64,000 nt of DNA from Camelus bactrianus. Lineage: Eukaryota; Chordata; Mammalia; Artiodactyla; Camelidae. The notes beneath the pieces were generated by a model, which was not told the DNA's origin, made no database searches, and saw only the letters and a program-made list of their open reading frames with translations. Positions 60,538 to 64,000 of the stretch are shown here, one piece after another. Position 1 is the first letter of the stretch; the number at the start of each line of letters is the position of its first letter. Where the stretch lies: positions 42,008,501 through 42,072,500 of the forward strand of contig NC_133558.1 in the NCBI RefSeq assembly GCF_048773025.1, written 5' to 3'. The position numbers and the translations under genes were made by a program.

Positions 60538-60848
60538 GGTCCCGGGCAGCTGCACACTTCCGGAGCCCGCTGCCCGCCCCAGAAGCGCAGGCCGGCCCTC
60601 GCGGAGCTTGGCGCATGTAGCCATGGCAACGCCGCGGGGCCCTACCCTAGCGCTTGCGTCTGCGCCCTCCCGAGTCTAGATGTGCGAGGGCAGAACTTGC
60701 GGAGCCAATGGGAGCCAGGGCGAGGCCAGGACGCTGGTGGGGGTAGGCCTATGGGGCAGCTGGGTGGGGTCGTGGCGGACGGGGCCGCGCGGACGTCCTC
60801 ACCTGCAGGTGGCGCTGGCCGGAGGCTGGGGCGGTGCTGCCACCTGTG

Positions 60849-60906
60849 GGCGGGGCGGAGCAGCGGAGGGGCAGCGGGGCAGAGGGGCAGCGGGGCAGCG
60901 GGGTGG
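60849..60906 (+). repeat. G-rich minisatellite
   Basis: Repeats of 'ggggcagc' / 'ggggcaga' with runs of four G (about 8-16 bp units) directly upstream of the POFUT2-like exon. Likely G-quadruplex former on the plus strand. Confidence 0.8.
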
Positions 60907-61060
60907 GTGCACCCTCACCTGTCCGTTTGCGGGGCTCAGCCTGGGCTCCGCAGCCTCCGCTTGCACCGGACGTGGACCCAGGCTGCCGGTGGGCAAGATA
61001 GAGGACTGAGCCCAGGCAAGCACGGCTGGCCAGATAGGGCACCTGAAGTGAAGATCCGCC

Positions 61061-61960
61061 AGGCCCGCTGCCGGCCTTGAGTTCACGCTGCTGGGAAGTT
61101 TCCAAGAAGAAGGGATCTGTCCCAAGAGGTGAGGTAGGGCAGGGGTGCCAGAGGTCGGGTGCGGTGCGGTCTTACAGGAGAGCCACGGTGAGAGGGTGCA
61201 GAGCAGCCCTTGTGTTGGCGGGGCTAGGAATTTTGGGTATGGGGTGGGGATGGTGTGTGCCATGCTCTGTGGTCTCCCCAAGAACTCTCACCCCCAAGCA
61301 AGGGACCCTGCTCCTTCCAGCCTTCACTGCATCCCCTGCCTTCCCCAGCACCACTGGCCCTGCCCCCGGAGTGTCCCATGGCCTCTCCCCACACCGGGCA
61401 CTGTCCCTGTTACAGGTACTGAGCTCCTGGTGGTTCTATCCCGAGGGTGGTGGCTGTATGTGACCAGTTATTACGCCTGGAGACTTTGTATGAAACCTCA
61501 GACCATAATGCAGGCATGCACAGAGGCCCCTCAAACAGGATTCCCTGCATGGCCCTCCCCACCACGCACCCACAGCGCAGCTGCCACACCGGGCAAAGCC
61601 TGCCAGAGGACCGCTGGTCCCTCTCCTCCTGTCCCTGATCAAGAGTGCACCGCCCAAACTGCTGGGTATTTAGGGGGCCTTAGAAGAGCAGCTGGTATTT
61701 TCATGGGCAAATATTTCCTCTTTTGGGAAGATTTGAGTGCAAAGGGATGTAGGGTATGCTTTTTCTGTTGCTCTGGAACTGGTGACTAGGATGCAAACTT
61801 AAGTCAAAGCAGTTTTTAGAGAGAGCCGCAAAATATCTAACCCAAAGATCACTGTTCCCCAGCAATGGCAACACCACCTGGCGGGTGGGGGGCCTGGAGC
61901 ATCTTTCTGAAGGTTGGGGTTTGCACCTTCCAGCTGTGACAGAGCCCGAAACAGCTCTGA
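61061..61960. other. Unassigned sequence
   Basis: A plus frame at 61145-61789 (214 residues) is cysteine- and proline-rich without domains. No supported exon. Confidence 0.4.
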
Positions 61961-61965
61961 ACACG

Positions 61966-62515
61966 CTCCAACAGGCTTTTCCAGCACAAACTGCCTTTAT
62001 TTTGAATCTGGGTAAAGGAACCAGCTGAGAAATCTGCATAAATCTCCCTGGGTGTAATCATGCCGTTTATGCTGAATGAAAGATCGGCTCTCCACATGCT
62101 AACATCTTAGGACTGAATGTGTGTCGAAGCCTTCATGCATGTAGCGTGTTGGGAACAGCGTTTCATGGTGAGGGGAACTGTATAACTTACATGTGTATGG
62201 GGAAGCCCTCACTCCAACAGGCTTTTCCCGCGCAAACTGCCTTTATTTCGAAATTGGCTGTTGCTGAGAAATCTTGGTAAGCGTTCCTAGGTGTGACCAT
62301 GCCCATTATGCTGGATGAAAGAGCGGCTCTACACCTGTTCACATCTCAGAAATGAATGTGTGATGAAGCCGTCATTCACGTAGCGTGTTGGGAACACAGA
62401 GTTCCGTGGTGAGAAGGACTATGTAAATTATATATCTACGATGAAGCACTCGCTCGAACTGGGTATTCCAGCGCACACTGCCTTTATTTCGAAACTGGCT
62501 TCTCAGAAGAACTGC
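61966..62515 (+). repeat. Tandem repeat, period about 243 bp, 2.2 copies
   Basis: Units start at 61966, 62212 and 62453 with 'ctccaacaggctttt'-like text and share 'aaactgcctttattt', 'gaccatgcc', 'atgctggatgaaag', 'cggctct', 'gtagcgtgttgggaaca' and 'gtggtgag'. The third copy stops after about 60 bp. Spacing is 246 and 241 bp. No open frame spans it. Confidence 0.9.
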
Positions 62516-64000
62516 GGTCTCCACTGCAGGTCTGTCTCCAAGCCAGGAATGACCTGGGAGAGGTTTTATGAGTCTTTAAGGGAAAAAAACAAACAAATCT
62601 TTAGATAAATTACTGAAAGTAACTTCCAGCTTTCCCGGGAAAGTCCTCTTTCCAATGTTTAAGGCTAGTTGACAGGGTGTCAAGTTGCCTAACCACTCAC
62701 ATCTGAGCAAGTGCTACCTCTCTCTCCAGCTCCCCGCAGCATCCACCTGTGGCAACTTGGCCACAAGAGGGCAAGAAAGCTCTTTCCCCACGCCAGCGCC
62801 AGCGTGGCTTGGGAAGCAGTGGAGGCTGAGAGAAAGGGCCCCGCCCTGAGGTTTGGGGGGCCTGCAGCCACAGCCAGAGGAGCGGGGGTTTTCAGAGTGG
62901 CCCAGCAGGGAAACCAGGCAAAGCCGCCTAGCCCAAGTCTTCCCTGCCCAGACAGCCCCATGAACTCTTTTGGGCCCCACTCCACATTTGGGCCCCCTGC
63001 AAAAATGTACCACGGGATCCACACCTGAGAAGGCAGAAGGAGTGCCCTTTGGCCTGGGGTCCCATCAGATGTGTCCTATGAGACCTGTGGCCACATACCT
63101 TACTTGTCTCTCCAGGTCACTGAAGGGTCTGTGCTGGGCACCTTGGTGGTCAGGGACATGGGAACAACTCTAAACTCTGAAAAAGGACAGAGAGACTCTT
63201 CCTGGAAGCAAGGATTCCAGGGAGAAGCCTTGCCCAGAACTGGGGGACTGTGTCCTGAGTAGACCCCTGGAGGCAATGTGGGGCTGTGGGGTCCTCTTCA
63301 GAGAAGGGAGCATGTGTGCTTTCCGGGGGTGGGGCCCTGCTTTGTCCAGTCATGTCCTTGTGTAAGACTCATTTACAAACATCTCCCAGTCCACCTAGGG
63401 GTGGCCCCAGGGGTGGGGGAAGAGGAGAGTGAAGGGTGCAGACTTAGGGCCCCCTGACCCACACAGGGAGCCAAGGGTCAGTGGGAAAATTTTGGGAGTC
63501 CAGTGCAGGGGTGGAGGACGAACACTAAGAACATGCCAAGTCGTGAAATAAAGTGACCCGTGACCACGAGACACAGGCGGCCGTACACCAAAGGATGGAG
63601 ACAGAAATTTAGACCCAGGCTCTGAGAACCTTGAGAGGGGCTGGAGGGTCCCAGGAGCCCTCAGGAACAGCTCTTCTAGGGGCACAGACATCCCAATACA
63701 CACATTTCTCATGGATGCTTTTTGGGGTGCAGAGTGAGTTACCAGGATCCTGAACGTAGTATGGAATCCCACCCCCTTTTTCATCAAGTTTCCTGGCAAT
63801 AAATTGCTGTCATTTGTCCTTGGACATGCACAGGGGAGGTGACTGCTTTGGGGGTCACTGCAGGACTAGAATCTTCTGGTGTGGGCTCTGTGACCACAGA
63901 AACCCAGGGGGATTTCTTAACGGGAGCACCTGGAGACCATGCCTGCAAGGACCACCCTCATGGGATGGCCAAGGAGCCCGTGGTACCCAGGTCACTAGGT
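62516..64000. other. Unassigned GC-moderate sequence to window end
   Basis: No recognised gene or repeat. A plus-strand stretch after 'ttacttgtctctccag' (63117) stays open to 63260, but I cannot tie it to any protein. Confidence 0.4.

Larger units (their letters stand above)
60180..61060. promoter_or_regulatory. CpG island over POFUT2-like exon 1
   Basis: High GC and many CpG words over the first exon and about 500 bp upstream of it (minus sense). GC boxes ('gggcggggc', 'ccgccccag') flank the start. A G-rich minisatellite lies at its upstream side (60849-60906). This is the expected promoter position for POFUT2. CpG density is well kept although the coding part is broken, so transcription is possible. 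Open frames on both strands here follow from GC content. Confidence 0.7.

Noticed and set aside
60180-60629. Several long frames on both strands in the POFUT2-like island
   Set aside because: GC-driven shadows; the only supported coding homology is the short exon 1 frame ending at 60432.
61966-62515. Possibility of a CRISPR-like array
   Set aside because: Units are about 243 bp, contiguous without spacers, in mammalian DNA; an ordinary tandem duplication.

Overview
The window reads as nuclear DNA of a camelid (camel, llama or alpaca group). Five copies of a tRNA-derived SINE match my memory of the camelid Vic-1 family, and the LINE-1 copies share one artiodactyl-looking 3' end. About a third of the window is recognisable transposon sequence. 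I see no intact host protein-coding gene. What remains of host genes is broken or duplicated exon-scale fragments. Gene names below come from comparison with remembered human proteins, not from a search.

Layout. 1-14.3 kb: mostly LINE-1, with a short 3' end (1.6-1.9 kb), an old decayed near-complete L1 (3.2-8.6 kb) and a younger L1 with 5' UTR, ORF1 and ORF2 but no 3' end (8.6-14.3 kb). 14.5-21.5 kb: SINEs, MIR, L2/L3-like pieces and unique sequence. 22.1-25.5 kb, minus strand: a run of exon-like blocks with splice sites, namely one KLHL2 exon, one exon I cannot name, and two consecutive ANO6 exons. 26-33.6 kb: old repeats, a TG microsatellite and a further L1 3' end. 33.7-35.5 kb: a GC-rich island carrying inverted copies of a roughly 140-bp unit. 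36.3-37.0 kb: a large inverted repeat. 37.0-41.7 kb: two direct copies of a roughly 1-kb segment flanking plausible plus-strand exons. 42-58.3 kb: repeats, including a Tigger element split by an L1 insertion, a CA/CG-rich minisatellite and an L1 with a large internal deletion. 58.8-61.1 kb, minus strand: exons 1 and 2 of POFUT2 with a CpG-island promoter region, in broken form. 61.9-62.5 kb: a tandem array with a period near 243 bp. 62.5-64 kb: nothing recognised.

The most interesting point is that exon fragments of at least three unrelated genes (POFUT2, KLHL2, ANO6) all lie on the minus strand and keep introns or splice sites, so they are not ordinary processed pseudogenes. From the KLHL2 block through the unnamed exon to the ANO6 exons, the splice phases are mutually compatible. 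This suggests a decayed mosaic locus assembled by genomic duplication. Whether it is transcribed cannot be told from sequence alone.
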